NCBI GenBank assembly: GCA_963804005.1 | Contig: CAWDOP010000013.1 | Span: 1-64,000 of the forward strand | Direction: 5' to 3' | Source: JAGXRK01 sp963804005 | GTDB lineage: Bacteria > Bacteroidota > Ignavibacteria > Ignavibacteriales > Ignavibacteriaceae | Length of the DNA: 64,000 nt | Program-made: the position numbers and the translations under genes | In this document: positions 1 through 8,156 of the stretch, one piece after another | Position numbering within the stretch: position 1 is the stretch's first letter | Layout: every line of letters begins with the position of its first letter | Notes under the pieces: generated by a model | What the model was told of the DNA's origin: nothing | Database searches by the model: none | What the model saw: only the letters and a program-made list of their open reading frames with translations

Positions 1-379
1 CTTGTTCCGATTGATCAGACGCACCGTAAGTTTGTGTCCAGATCGTATCAAAATTCTGATCCAATTTTATAAACCAAATATCAGGTAGTGTGCCATTCAG
101 TTTAGACCCGACAGTAGCATATCCGCCATCCAGGGTTTTTATCAGTTTTGATATAGTACTCGAACCACTGGAAAGTTCATAACCTTTTTGCCACTCGATA
201 TATCCATACTGATTTGTTTTAGTGCAAGTATATATCCCATTAGTGAGTATATAACCACCATCATCAGTTTGCCAAACTTGTGTTGCACCAGTTATAGTTT
301 TATCAAATGTGATAGTTTGTGAAATAGCTACCACAGAAAATGATATGATAAACATAACTAAGAATAATTTGGTTTTCAT
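1..379 (-). CDS. Secreted protein of unknown function, 5' part only
   Basis: This reading frame is open from position 379 to the window edge, so the 3' end is missing. The product begins MKTKLFLVMFIISFSVVAIS, a signal peptide with a basic start, a hydrophobic core and a small residue before the likely cleavage site. The mature part contains two DGGY turns (as in TDDGGYIL and TLDGGYAT) and an IWFIKLD strand. This pattern recurs in bacterial extracellular beta-propeller-like repeat proteins. The ATG at 379 is preferred because GGAG lies six bases upstream; an in-frame ATG at 391 would overlap that site. Export is well supported. Beta-propeller structure and type IX secretion are only inferred, since no sorting domain is in view. 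Confidence 0.7.
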   Translation of the reverse strand, partial: MKTKLFLVMFIISFSVVAISQTITFDKTITGATQVWQTDDGGYILTNGIYTCTKTNQYGYIEWQKGYELSSGSSTISKLIKTLDGGYATVGSKLNGTLPDIWFIKLDQNFDTIWTQTYGASDQSEQ

Positions 380-1014
380 TTTGGACTCCATATTATTTGA
401 TTTAAAAATATTTTAGAAAAATTTCTTTTGCTAAATATTGATAGGAGAAACAGAATAGTGAAATTTTTTTCAAGTTGGTTGGCGGGAACGTAGTTATCTA
501 TTTCACATTTAGAAATAGAATCAGCAGTTAGTGAATATGCAAATCGGAGGAAAAACAGAAAATTACCGGCATATCTTCTCATTATGAGCCCCTAAGATAA
601 ATGAATGCCACAAACAATTATAATGTAAGAAGGTTTTTTATGTTATTCAAACACTAATTTAAGTTTTTTTACAGTTTGAGTTTCTAAATGATTAAACTAG
701 TAAGAAATTTTTACATTTCTTAAACAAAATTGAAATTTGACCAGATTTAAACATTTTGAAATGATTGAGTACCGTTTGAAATTAGTCAGAAATTGATATC
801 AACTTTCAAATATTATTGACCGGTTTGTAAAGGACTTATTCATTGTTTTTCCACATAAAATGGAAGATTGGCATTTATCATTTTGATAAAGAAAAGCTGG
901 CAATAAATTAGTTTCGGTAACAAAATCTGTTACAAAAAATTTTTGTATTTATAAGCAAACGGCTGTAACTTTTGCACTTAAATTCAAAAAAATAAACCAG
1001 AGGAGGTCTGCTAA
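380..1014. other. Long AT-rich intergenic region
   Basis: About 630 bp separate two divergently transcribed genes. No reading frame here has convincing protein character. An open frame on the minus strand (376-582) overlaps the upstream region of the secreted protein but looks like chance composition. The last 75 bases hold a candidate promoter and a strong ribosome binding site (AGAGGAGG) for the transhydrogenase operon. I recognise no RNA gene or repeat in the rest. Confidence 0.6.
943..974 (+). promoter_or_regulatory. Candidate Bacteroidota-type promoter of pnt operon
   Basis: A TTG at 943-945 is followed after 20 bases by TAACTTTTG at 966-974. This resembles the Bacteroidota TTG/TAnnTTTG promoter but has one extra base in the -7 element. 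It lies about 40 bases before the GTG start of pntAA. The placement is right; the match is imperfect. Confidence 0.35.
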
Positions 1015-2142
1015 GTGATAATCTCCATTCCTAAAGAAATTTTCCCCGGTGAAAATCGAGTTGCCTGCGTTCCGGATGTAGCTTCAAAGCTCATTAAAGC
1101 AGGATATGAAGTTCAAATTGAAAAAGATGCCGGATTTAGTGCCGGATTCAAGAATGAACAGTACGAAAAAGTCGGTGCGAAGATAATTGAAAATGTTGAA
1201 CAGCTTTATGCCAATGCCGATGTTGTTCTAAAAGTTCAAAAACCATCCGATGATGAATTAAAGAAACTTAAAAAAGGTTCTCTTCTCATCTCTTTCATTT
1301 ATGCTTTACACTATCCCGAAGTAGCAAAAACTATTGCAGAAAACGGAATAGATCTTATTGCAATGGAAATGGTTCCGCGTACAACTCTTGCACAGAAAAT
1401 GGATGCTCTGAGTTCTCAGGCTAACATTGCAGGATATAAAAGTGTTCTTTTAGCAGCTAATCATCTTGGAAAAATATTTCCGTTAATGATGACTGCCGCC
1501 GGAACAATTTCTCCTGCTAAAGTTGTGATAATGGGTGCAGGTGTTGCCGGTTTACAAGCGCTTGGAACTGCAAAGCGTCTCGGTGCAGTTGTTGAAGTTT
1601 CTGATATTCGTCCTTCCGCAAAAGAAGAAGTGCAAAGTCTTGGTGGAAAATTTATTGAAGTTCAAACCGATGAAAATATGCAGGATGAACATGGCTATGC
1701 AAAAGAAGCATCGGAAGAATTTTTGAAAAAACAAAAAGAACTTATTTTCAAACATGTAACCGAAGCCGATATAGTTATTACTACCGCTTTAGTTCCGGGC
1801 AGAAAATCACCAGTCCTAGTAACTGAAGAAATGGTGAAGAATATGAAACCCGGCAGCGTAGTTTTAGATATGGCTGTTGAGTTTGGCGGTAACTGTGAAA
1901 TAAGTGAAAACGGAAAAACAGTTAAGAAGCATGGTGTAACAATTATTGGTGAACCGAATTTGCCGAGTTTAGTCCCGACTCATTCAAGTGAGATGTATTC
2001 GAAAAATATTCTGAGTTTAATTCAGCATATTGGCAAAGATGGTAAGATTGAATTAAAGCTTGAAGATGAAATTGTAAAAGGATGTTTATTGACTCGCAAC
2101 GGTGAAGTGATAAATGACAGAATTAAAGAATTGTTAAAATAG
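1015..2142 (+). CDS. pntAA: NAD(P) transhydrogenase subunit alpha, part 1 (NAD-binding domain I)
   Basis: This is the cytoplasmic NAD(H)-binding domain I of proton-translocating transhydrogenase, which transfers hydride between NADH and NADP+ using the proton gradient. The 375-residue product starts like the alanine dehydrogenase/PntA family (IPKEIFPGENRVACVPD). It has the dinucleotide-binding glycine motif VVIMGAGVAGLQALGTAKRLGA near residues 164-185, followed by the acidic end of the second Rossmann strand (VEVSDIRP). It lacks the membrane helices of E. coli PntA; these are encoded by the next gene, giving the three-subunit form. The GTG start at 1015 is supported by AGAGGAGG ten bases upstream. 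It is first of three closely spaced genes (13 and 10 base gaps). Confidence 0.95.
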   Translation: MIISIPKEIFPGENRVACVPDVASKLIKAGYEVQIEKDAGFSAGFKNEQYEKVGAKIIENVEQLYANADVVLKVQKPSDDELKKLKKGSLLISFIYALHYPEVAKTIAENGIDLIAMEMVPRTTLAQKMDALSSQANIAGYKSVLLAANHLGKIFPLMMTAAGTISPAKVVIMGAGVAGLQALGTAKRLGAVVEVSDIRPSAKEEVQSLGGKFIEVQTDENMQDEHGYAKEASEEFLKKQKELIFKHVTEADIVITTALVPGRKSPVLVTEEMVKNMKPGSVVLDMAVEFGGNCEISENGKTVKKHGVTIIGEPNLPSLVPTHSSEMYSKNILSLIQHIGKDGKIELKLEDEIVKGCLLTRNGEVINDRIKELLK

Positions 2143-2155
2143 AAAGGAATTATAA

Positions 2156-2440
2156 ATGGAAGGTTTAGACCTTTTAATGCATATATACGTGTTTGTGCTC
2201 GCCTTCTTTGTCGGGTTCGAACTGATTACTAAAGTACCGCCAACATTGCACACTCCTCTTATGTCAGGTTCAAATGCTATTTCAGGTATCACAATAGTTG
2301 GTGCATTATTAAGTGCCGGTGCCGGTGATATGACGATCAGTACTATACTTGGAGTTGTCGCTATAGTTTTCGCAATGATAAATGTTGTTGGCGGATTTCT
2401 TGTGACCGACAGAATGTTAAAAATGTTTAAGAAGAAATAG
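2156..2440 (+). CDS. pntAB: NAD(P) transhydrogenase subunit alpha, part 2 (membrane segment)
   Basis: This 94-residue protein is the membrane part that forms the C-terminal end of PntA in enterobacteria. Three hydrophobic segments are visible (about residues 7-25, 40-58 and 60-84). The loop carries the family pattern TKVPPTLHTPLMSGSNAISG, which contacts the proton channel region. It sits between the NAD-binding subunit and PntB with short gaps, so the three are almost certainly one operon and one complex in the inner membrane. Confidence 0.95.
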   Translation: MEGLDLLMHIYVFVLAFFVGFELITKVPPTLHTPLMSGSNAISGITIVGALLSAGAGDMTISTILGVVAIVFAMINVVGGFLVTDRMLKMFKKK

Positions 2441-2450
2441 GAGTGAAAAA

Positions 2451-3842
2451 ATGCTAATTGTATCTTATCTTGTTTACCTGATCGCTTCTGTTTGCTTCAT
2501 TTTCGGAATTAAAAAACTTGGTTCTCCGAAAACAGCCCGACAGGGGAATCAGCTTGCCGCACTAGGCATGCTGATGGCAATTATTGTAACATTGCTCGAT
2601 CAAAGAGTTCTCACTTTTGAATATATCATTCTGGGTGTTGTCATTGGTTCTTTTATAGGCGCTGTTTTTGCCTTAAAAGTTCAAATGACCGGAATGCCGC
2701 AGATGGTTGGATTGTTAAACGGTTTCGGTGGTGGTGCTTCTGCTCTGGTTGCTTTTGCGGAATATGATAGATTATTCCTCGGCGTGGGCACCTTTGAAAT
2801 AGCTACTACTACAACTATTGTATTAAGTATTTTAATTGGTTCTGTAACATTCACAGGTTCAATGATAGCTTTTGGTAAATTGCAGGGAATTGTTACAGGA
2901 AGAGTTGTTAAATATCCACTTCAACATCCATTGAATGCTATTCTTATATTGGCTGTATTCGTAGCAGGAGTGTTAGTTGTTATTAATCCTTTTCAAATTG
3001 AAATAATACTTGGAATAATTGCAGTATCCCTATTGCTAGGTGTATTGCTCGTTCTTCCTATTGGTGGAGCAGATATGCCGGTTGCAATTTCATTGCTTAA
3101 CTCTTACTCAGGCCTCGCTGCTTCAATGACTGGATTTGTCCTTGCCAACAATATGTTGATTATTGCCGGTGCGCTTGTTGGTGCATCAGGAATCATTCTT
3201 ACGTTAATTATGTGCCGCGGTATGAATCGTTCGCTTATGAATGTTGTACTTGGTGGATGGGCAAGTGCCGGTGCTGAAGGTCCTGCCGCAGTTGCAGCCT
3301 CTCCAAAAGGACAGGTTAAATCTGTTGACGCTGAAGAACTTGCTATGCTTCTCGATTCAGTCAGCAGTGTTATTTTTGTTCCGGGATACGGAATGGCAGT
3401 AGCACAAGCTCAGCACGCTGTAAGAGATTTAATGAATGCTCTTGAGAAAAAAGGAATAAAAGTCAGATTTGCTATTCATCCTGTTGCAGGCAGAATGCCG
3501 GGTCATATGAACGTACTTTTAGCCGAAGCACAGGTTGAATACGATAAACTTTTTGCAATGGAAGATATAAATGATGATTTCCCGAATACTGATGTTGCAA
3601 TAATTATCGGTGCAAATGACGTTGTTAATCCTGCTGCAAGACACGATACGAGCAGTCCGATTTATGGAATGCCTATTCTTAACGTTGATTATGCAAAAAC
3701 TGTTATTATAAATAAACGTTCACTTAATGTTGGCTATGCAGGAATTGATAATGAATTATTCTTCTACCCGAATGCACTTATGTATTTTGGCGATGCAAAA
3801 GATGCTATGGTTAAGTTGACCAATGAGTTGAAACAGATGTAA
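2451..3842 (+). CDS. pntB: NAD(P) transhydrogenase subunit beta
   Basis: PntB supplies most of the membrane helices (domain II) and the NADP(H)-binding domain III of transhydrogenase. The 463-residue product has about nine hydrophobic segments in residues 1-270. It then has a soluble C-terminal domain with the hallmark VPGYGMAVAQAQHAV NADP-binding loop, HPVAGRMPGHMNVLLAEA, and IIGANDVVNPAA followed by the GMPILNVD segment. Length and motif order match full-length PntB. SD GGAG lies close upstream. With an isocitrate dehydrogenase that carries NADP-type residues elsewhere in this window, the operon plausibly serves NADPH balance. Confidence 0.96.
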   Translation: MLIVSYLVYLIASVCFIFGIKKLGSPKTARQGNQLAALGMLMAIIVTLLDQRVLTFEYIILGVVIGSFIGAVFALKVQMTGMPQMVGLLNGFGGGASALVAFAEYDRLFLGVGTFEIATTTTIVLSILIGSVTFTGSMIAFGKLQGIVTGRVVKYPLQHPLNAILILAVFVAGVLVVINPFQIEIILGIIAVSLLLGVLLVLPIGGADMPVAISLLNSYSGLAASMTGFVLANNMLIIAGALVGASGIILTLIMCRGMNRSLMNVVLGGWASAGAEGPAAVAASPKGQVKSVDAEELAMLLDSVSSVIFVPGYGMAVAQAQHAVRDLMNALEKKGIKVRFAIHPVAGRMPGHMNVLLAEAQVEYDKLFAMEDINDDFPNTDVAIIIGANDVVNPAARHDTSSPIYGMPILNVDYAKTVIINKRSLNVGYAGIDNELFFYPNALMYFGDAKDAMVKLTNELKQM

Positions 3843-3906
3843 AAACTATTTATTACTTAATCATACGATAAGTAAATAATTAATTTTAATTTACTTCAAT
3901 TATTGA

Positions 3907-3936
3907 TAAGCCTCGAATTTCCATTCGGGGCTTTTT
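3907..3936 (+). terminator. Rho-independent terminator after pntB
   Basis: An 11-bp stem, AAGCCTCGAAT paired with ATTCGGGGCTT (one G-T wobble), encloses a four-base loop and runs into a T tract. It lies 65 bases after the pntB stop. Confidence 0.85.
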
Positions 3937-4027
3937 TATTGACTGCCAGCTAAGTGTAATAGTAATTTCAAACATTTATATTTACTAATAAGATTTATCA
4001 ATCATTTGAAATAAACCCGGAGTTATC

Positions 4028-4282
4028 ATGAAAATGAATTGGGAAAATTATATCGGAATGACACTGAATGTAACATTGCACGAAAATTATGGAATGACAA
4101 TCGATCCGAACAGTAAATCACCGCTATATGAAATTGTTTTTAAAGCAGGTAGACTTATCGAGACTTTTGAAGACGGATTACTGCTTGAAACAGAAAGAGA
4201 AAAAGCTGTTGTTATTATTTTCATTCCGTATCAGTCAATCAAATGTGTTGAAATATTTCAATTGCAGGGCGGAATAAATTGA
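4028..4282 (+). CDS. Small hypothetical protein, possibly SH3/Sm-like beta barrel
   Basis: An 84-residue protein I cannot assign to a named family. It is soluble, with alternating beta-rich stretches: GMTLNVTLHEN, YEIVFKAGRLIETFEDGLLLET and AVVIIFIPYQSIKCVEIF. The last two segments, with a short acidic turn and a strand ending in an I/V-rich segment, faintly resemble the final strands of Sm/Hfq-like or other small beta barrels. That is pattern-based and weak. The ATG at 4028 has GGAG five bases upstream. Its TGA stop overlaps the TTG start of the next gene (TTGA), which suggests translational coupling with the DUF5103 protein. Confidence 0.7.
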   Translation: MKMNWENYIGMTLNVTLHENYGMTIDPNSKSPLYEIVFKAGRLIETFEDGLLLETEREKAVVIIFIPYQSIKCVEIFQLQGGIN

Positions 4283-5532
4283 AGAATTTATTTCCGGTCA
4301 TTTTTTTAATTTTCATTTTAGCAACATTTAGCTTTGCTCAGAATGTTGCGATTAAAAGTCTAAAGACTTATTCAAGCGATAACAATCTTTCATTCCCCGT
4401 TTTGACCGGCAGCTCTAAACTAATTATTGAATTTGATGTGGATGCCGATTATCCTCCAAATCTGAATGTCGTATTTAAATTTTGTGATAAAGACTGGAAC
4501 CCAACCGATAATATTTTTCTACTTAACAAGGGACAGGATGTTGCTTACTTATTAGATTTCAAAAATCTTCCTAATACTGTAGAAGGTGCCGCATATCATT
4601 TCAGTAATGCTTTCCCGGACAGAGATGGATATGTAAGTTTTCCGTTTTCCGGAAAGTGGAAATACTATATTACCGATTCTCAAGATCACTCAATTATTTA
4701 TGCGGAAGGAAGATTTATTGCTGTTTCAGATGATGAAGTAGAACTAGTAACTAAAATTCAGAGCAAAGAAATGGATGATAAAAATTATTTTCCCATTGAT
4801 TTCGGAAATGTTTTCTGGATAACCACTTCATTTGTTCTGCCGGATGGATATTTTCCAAATTTTGTTAATCATGTTGAAATTATACAAAACCATAAGATTG
4901 ATTATTCTTACATTATCGATCGATCTTATGTAAATAATATGAGAATTTATAACTGGGATGCTAATACTAAATTTTCGTTCACTGCCCGCGATGTATTTCC
5001 AGGGAATGAATACCGTCAGGTTGATCTCCGTAATATCAACAAATTCACAACAAAAGATGTTCAGGCGCAGTTCGAAGGTTTTGAAACAACTAGATATTTC
5101 AATTCAGGTTATAGAGATTTAAATGGTGGATTCTATCTTACAGAATTTAAAGATCCATTCTCAACTTATATGAATGTAAAGTTTTCAATCAAACCTGCCT
5201 CAATACCAAACGGAGATGTTTATATTGTCGGTGCTTTCAATAATTGGATTATATCTTCTGAATATAAAATGAATGAATCATCCGGTCTTTACAGCATTAC
5301 AATTCCGTTAAAGCGCGGCATTTATGATTATCAGTATGTTGTTGCATCTGAATCAAACGAAAATATATCTAATATAGATTGGCTTCAGCTTGAAGGAAAT
5401 AATTGGGGCGCATCAAATGAGTTTATAGTTTTGTTATACTATAATAGATCCCAACTTCGGTGGATACGACAGAATAATTGGTTACAAAAAATTTTCAAAC
5501 AAATAAATAATTGGAAATATTCTGATGAATAA
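4279..5532 (+). CDS. DUF5103 family, type IX secretion 'plug'-like protein (3' end frameshifted)
   Basis: The product has a signal peptide (residues 1-20). A DUF5103 N-terminal domain follows, with the pattern SFPVLTGSSKLIIEFDVD, FCDKDWNPTDN and FPFSGKWKYYITD. The C-terminal Ig/CBM48-like domain has GDVYIVGAFNNWI and LKRGIYDYQYVV. DUF5103 proteins of Bacteroidota include the periplasmic plug that closes the SprA translocon of T9SS. The usual C-terminus (YDRIIGY...) is present in the +1 frame: after YYN near base 5446 the shifted frame reads DPNFGGYDRIIGYKKFSNK and stops at 5506. In the frame as given, the last 29 residues are aberrant and run to 5532, overlapping the next gene. One surplus base near 5440-5446 explains this. 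The TTG start overlaps the preceding stop. Confidence 0.8.
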   Translation: MKNLFPVIFLIFILATFSFAQNVAIKSLKTYSSDNNLSFPVLTGSSKLIIEFDVDADYPPNLNVVFKFCDKDWNPTDNIFLLNKGQDVAYLLDFKNLPNTVEGAAYHFSNAFPDRDGYVSFPFSGKWKYYITDSQDHSIIYAEGRFIAVSDDEVELVTKIQSKEMDDKNYFPIDFGNVFWITTSFVLPDGYFPNFVNHVEIIQNHKIDYSYIIDRSYVNNMRIYNWDANTKFSFTARDVFPGNEYRQVDLRNINKFTTKDVQAQFEGFETTRYFNSGYRDLNGGFYLTEFKDPFSTYMNVKFSIKPASIPNGDVYIVGAFNNWIISSEYKMNESSGLYSITIPLKRGIYDYQYVVASESNENISNIDWLQLEGNNWGASNEFIVLLYYNRSQLRWIRQNNWLQKIFKQINNWKYSDE

Positions 5533-6518
5533 AATAAAAGTCGGTGTAATTGGAACAGGGCATCTAGGTAAACTTCACGCAAAAATGTTCAAGCAAATTA
5601 ATAATTGCGAATTAGTTGGAATATTTGACGCAAATCCAGTTCAGGCAAAAGTCGTATCTGATGAATTAGAGGTGAAAGCATTTTCATCATTGGATTTTCT
5701 GCTCTCGCAGGTTGAAGCTGTTTCAATTGCAGCTACAACAAGTGCACATTATGAAGTTGGCTAAGAAATGTTTTGAATCGAATGTTCACGTGTTTATAGA
5801 AAAACCGATAACCGCCACAATTGAAGAAGGTGAAGAGCTGGTAAAAATCTCAAATGAAAAAAAACTTAATCTTCAGGTAGGGCATATTGAAAGATTTAAT
5901 CCTGGATTAGTCTCACTTGAAAATTATATTGATAATCCCAAATTCATTCAATCGGATAGATTGGCTCAGTTCAATCCGCGAGGAACTGATGTTGCTGTTG
6001 TTCTGGATCTAATGATTCACGATATTGATATAATTTTAAGTCTGGTTAAAAGTGATGTTAAACAGATAGATGCTAGCGGTGTTGCAGTAGTTTCAGATCA
6101 TATTGATATTGCAAATGCAAGAATTGTGTTTGAAAATGGAGCGGTTGCAAATGTTACAGCAAGCAGAATATCGCAAAAGAAAATGCGTAAGATGAGAATG
6201 TTTCAGAAAGACACTTACATCGCATTAGATTTTGTAACCGGTGTTTCTGAAATCTATCGTCTAATTTCGCTGGATGAAGAAACTTCAGCAAATTCAATCT
6301 CCTTTGGTGAAATAGGAGTTGGAGAAAAAAAGAAAAAATTAGTTTATGAACAACCCGTTCATAAAGAATTAAATGCTTTGGAATATGAATTGGAACTTTT
6401 TGTAAATTCAGTTGCCGAAAAGAAAAGACCAGTAGTTTCAGGTGAAGATGGTCTTCAGGCATTAAAAGTTGCACAAATAATCATCCAAAAAATAGAAGAA
6501 TCAAAGGTGAGCTTTTGA
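5525..6518 (+). pseudogene. Gfo/Idh/MocA family oxidoreductase, split by a frameshift
   Basis: The first fragment (5525-5764) gives the Rossmann start KVGVIGTGHLGKLHAKMF and the ATTSAHYEV segment. The second frame resumes at AKKCFESNVHVFIEKPITA, which carries the family's EKP motif, and ends at 6518. Joined, they form a normal NAD(P)-dependent sugar-type dehydrogenase of about 330 residues, with the C-terminal domain holding GHIERFNP and HDIDIILSL. One extra G in GTTGGCT at 5759-5760 breaks the frame. Everything else, including the overlap with the next gene, looks intact, so this may be a sequencing error. The substrate cannot be read from sequence; relatives act on nucleotide or free sugars, and the flanking genes are envelope-related. 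Confidence 0.85.
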
Positions 6519-7126
6519 AAAAGCAAATTTTAATTTCGTTGTTGGCTGTTGTTTCTTTAATTGCAATACAATGCAGTGTTTATCAAACTATTGTTAATTT
6601 ATCGAGGTTGCAATTTAAACTTAATGCAGTTGATGGATTTACTGTAATGAATATTCCAATATCAAATAAAACATCCTTAAGTGATTTTAGTGCACTGGAT
6701 ATTTTAAAGATAACTACATCTATTGCTGATGGAAAATTTCCTGTTTCTTTTGTGCTTAACGTTGATGCAAAAAATCCTAATGACGGAACCGGCGGTTACC
6801 AAAGTACAGATGCTTCTTTGAAAGATCTTGACTGGACACTTGAGCTTGATGGTAAAAAAACAATTTCAGGGAGACTTAACAATCCCATTACTGTCCCGGG
6901 AACTGGAGAAATAACTGTAATACCACTTAGAATGGAAATTGACTTGAAAGAATTTTTTGCAGAAAAAGGTTATGAATCTCTTATGAATCTTGCTTTAAGT
7001 TTAGGCGGTGTTCAAGGCACTTCATCTAAAATAGCTTTATATGCAAGGCCAACAGTCAGCACTGTACTTGGTGATATTGCATATCCCGGTGAACTGAAGA
7101 TTGTTGATAATCAATTTACCAATTAA
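6515..7126 (+). CDS. LEA type 2-like lipoprotein
   Basis: A 203-residue exported protein. It has a short basic start, a hydrophobic segment and a cysteine at residue 20 (AIQC), a slightly unusual lipobox with Gln before Cys. The body has alternating strands with FVLNVDAKNPN and LDWTLELDGKKTISGRLNNPITVPGTG. These match the LEA14/WHy fold, in which NPN and a 'G.l..pi.vp..g' pattern are typical. Such bacterial proteins are poorly characterised; a periplasmic or outer-membrane location is inferred. The TTG start (6515) overlaps the preceding TGA as TTGA and is preceded by AGGTGA. Confidence 0.7.
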   Translation: MKKQILISLLAVVSLIAIQCSVYQTIVNLSRLQFKLNAVDGFTVMNIPISNKTSLSDFSALDILKITTSIADGKFPVSFVLNVDAKNPNDGTGGYQSTDASLKDLDWTLELDGKKTISGRLNNPITVPGTGEITVIPLRMEIDLKEFFAEKGYESLMNLALSLGGVQGTSSKIALYARPTVSTVLGDIAYPGELKIVDNQFTN

Positions 7127-7143
7127 AATTTCTTCGATTTTAT

Positions 7144-8106
7144 ATGGCAAAACAAATTAAAACCGCTATTGGTGTTGACTTAGGCGGGACAAATATTAAA
7201 ATTGGTATAGTTTCGTCAAATGGAAAAATACTGAAAAAGACTTCTATTAAAACAGAAGCACACCAGGGTCATGAAAAAGTTATAGAAAATATTAAATCCG
7301 GCATTAAAGAAATTCTTAAAAGTAACAAACAAAAAATTAAAGGAATTGGAATTGGCTGTCCCGGCGTTATAAATGTTAAAAAAGGAACTGTTGAAAATCC
7401 CCCCAATATTCCCGGCTGGAAAAAAGTAAAACTTGGTTCTATCATCCAGAAAGAATTTAAAATAGATGTATGCGTTGAAAATGATGCTAATGCGGCAGCA
7501 ATTGGTGAAATGATTTTTGGTGCAGGGAAAAAATATTCTTCTTTTATTATGGTTACACTTGGCACCGGTGTTGGCGGCGGAATTGTGTTCAACAAAAAAA
7601 TATTCAGAGGTGAATTTGGAGCAGCAGGAGAAATCGGACACATTTCAATAGATGGCAACGGTCCTGCATGTAATTGTGGTTCATACGGATGTATTGAAGC
7701 TTATATTGGAAATCAATATTTAAAAGATCGTGTAAGAATTGAGTTGGCAGATCAATCTGATTCTAAAATATGGGAATTGATCGATAATGATCTTTCTAAT
7801 GTATCTCCGAGAATAATTCAAAATGCTGCGGAGTTTGGTGATAAGTATGCGCAATCCATAATTCATAGTATGGGTGTCCAACTCGGAACTGTATTTGCAT
7901 CATTAAGTAATGTTTTAGATATAAGCACTTTTATTATTGGGGGTGGTGTTGCGGGATTCGGTAAACCATTATTCGAAACGATTTGTAAAACAGCAACAGC
8001 CAGAGTTTTAACTCCGTTAAGGCCAAGAGTAAAAGTTATTCCGGCTAAACTTAAGAATGACGCAGGTATTAAAGGTGCTTCAGCATTGGTTTTTTATAAT
8101 ATGTAA
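7144..8106 (+). CDS. ROK family sugar kinase (glucokinase-like)
   Basis: A 320-residue ROK kinase. The ATP phosphate-binding signature DLGGTN is at residues 12-17, followed by GIGIGCPGV, the catalytic region VENDANAAAIGE and the GTGVGGG loop. The zinc motif CNCGSYGCIEAY (Cys176, Cys178, Cys183) is intact. The family phosphorylates glucose, N-acetylglucosamine, mannose or related hexoses with ATP in the cytoplasm. The E..G..EIGH-type segment (GEFGAAGEIGHISID) fits glucokinase or NAG kinase. No repressor-type helix-turn-helix is present at the N-terminus, so this is an enzyme rather than a NagC/XylR-type regulator. The exact sugar is not determined. Confidence 0.88.
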   Translation: MAKQIKTAIGVDLGGTNIKIGIVSSNGKILKKTSIKTEAHQGHEKVIENIKSGIKEILKSNKQKIKGIGIGCPGVINVKKGTVENPPNIPGWKKVKLGSIIQKEFKIDVCVENDANAAAIGEMIFGAGKKYSSFIMVTLGTGVGGGIVFNKKIFRGEFGAAGEIGHISIDGNGPACNCGSYGCIEAYIGNQYLKDRVRIELADQSDSKIWELIDNDLSNVSPRIIQNAAEFGDKYAQSIIHSMGVQLGTVFASLSNVLDISTFIIGGGVAGFGKPLFETICKTATARVLTPLRPRVKVIPAKLKNDAGIKGASALVFYNM

Positions 8107-8115
8107 TTCTAATGT

Positions 8116-8138
8116 GAGTCCACCTTAAAGGTGAGCTC
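8116..8138 (+). terminator. Short hairpin after ROK kinase, possible weak terminator
   Basis: The stem CACCTT/AAGGTG with one central base is flanked by GAG/CTC, which extends the pairing imperfectly. A T-rich stretch follows about ten bases later. It may be a terminator or a small dispersed palindrome. It lies just before the LptD gene. Confidence 0.4.
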
Positions 8139-8156
8139 TACTTAATTTTTTTATTA

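Noticed and set aside
376..582. Minus-strand open frame of 68 codons upstream of the first gene
   Set aside because: Composition follows AT-rich intergenic DNA, it has no family resemblance, and it occupies the expected leader of the secreted protein.
7216..7658. Overlapping minus-strand frames inside the ROK kinase gene
   Set aside because: They lie wholly within a well-supported gene on the other strand and have repetitive Phe/Asn or Pro/Ile composition; shadow frames.
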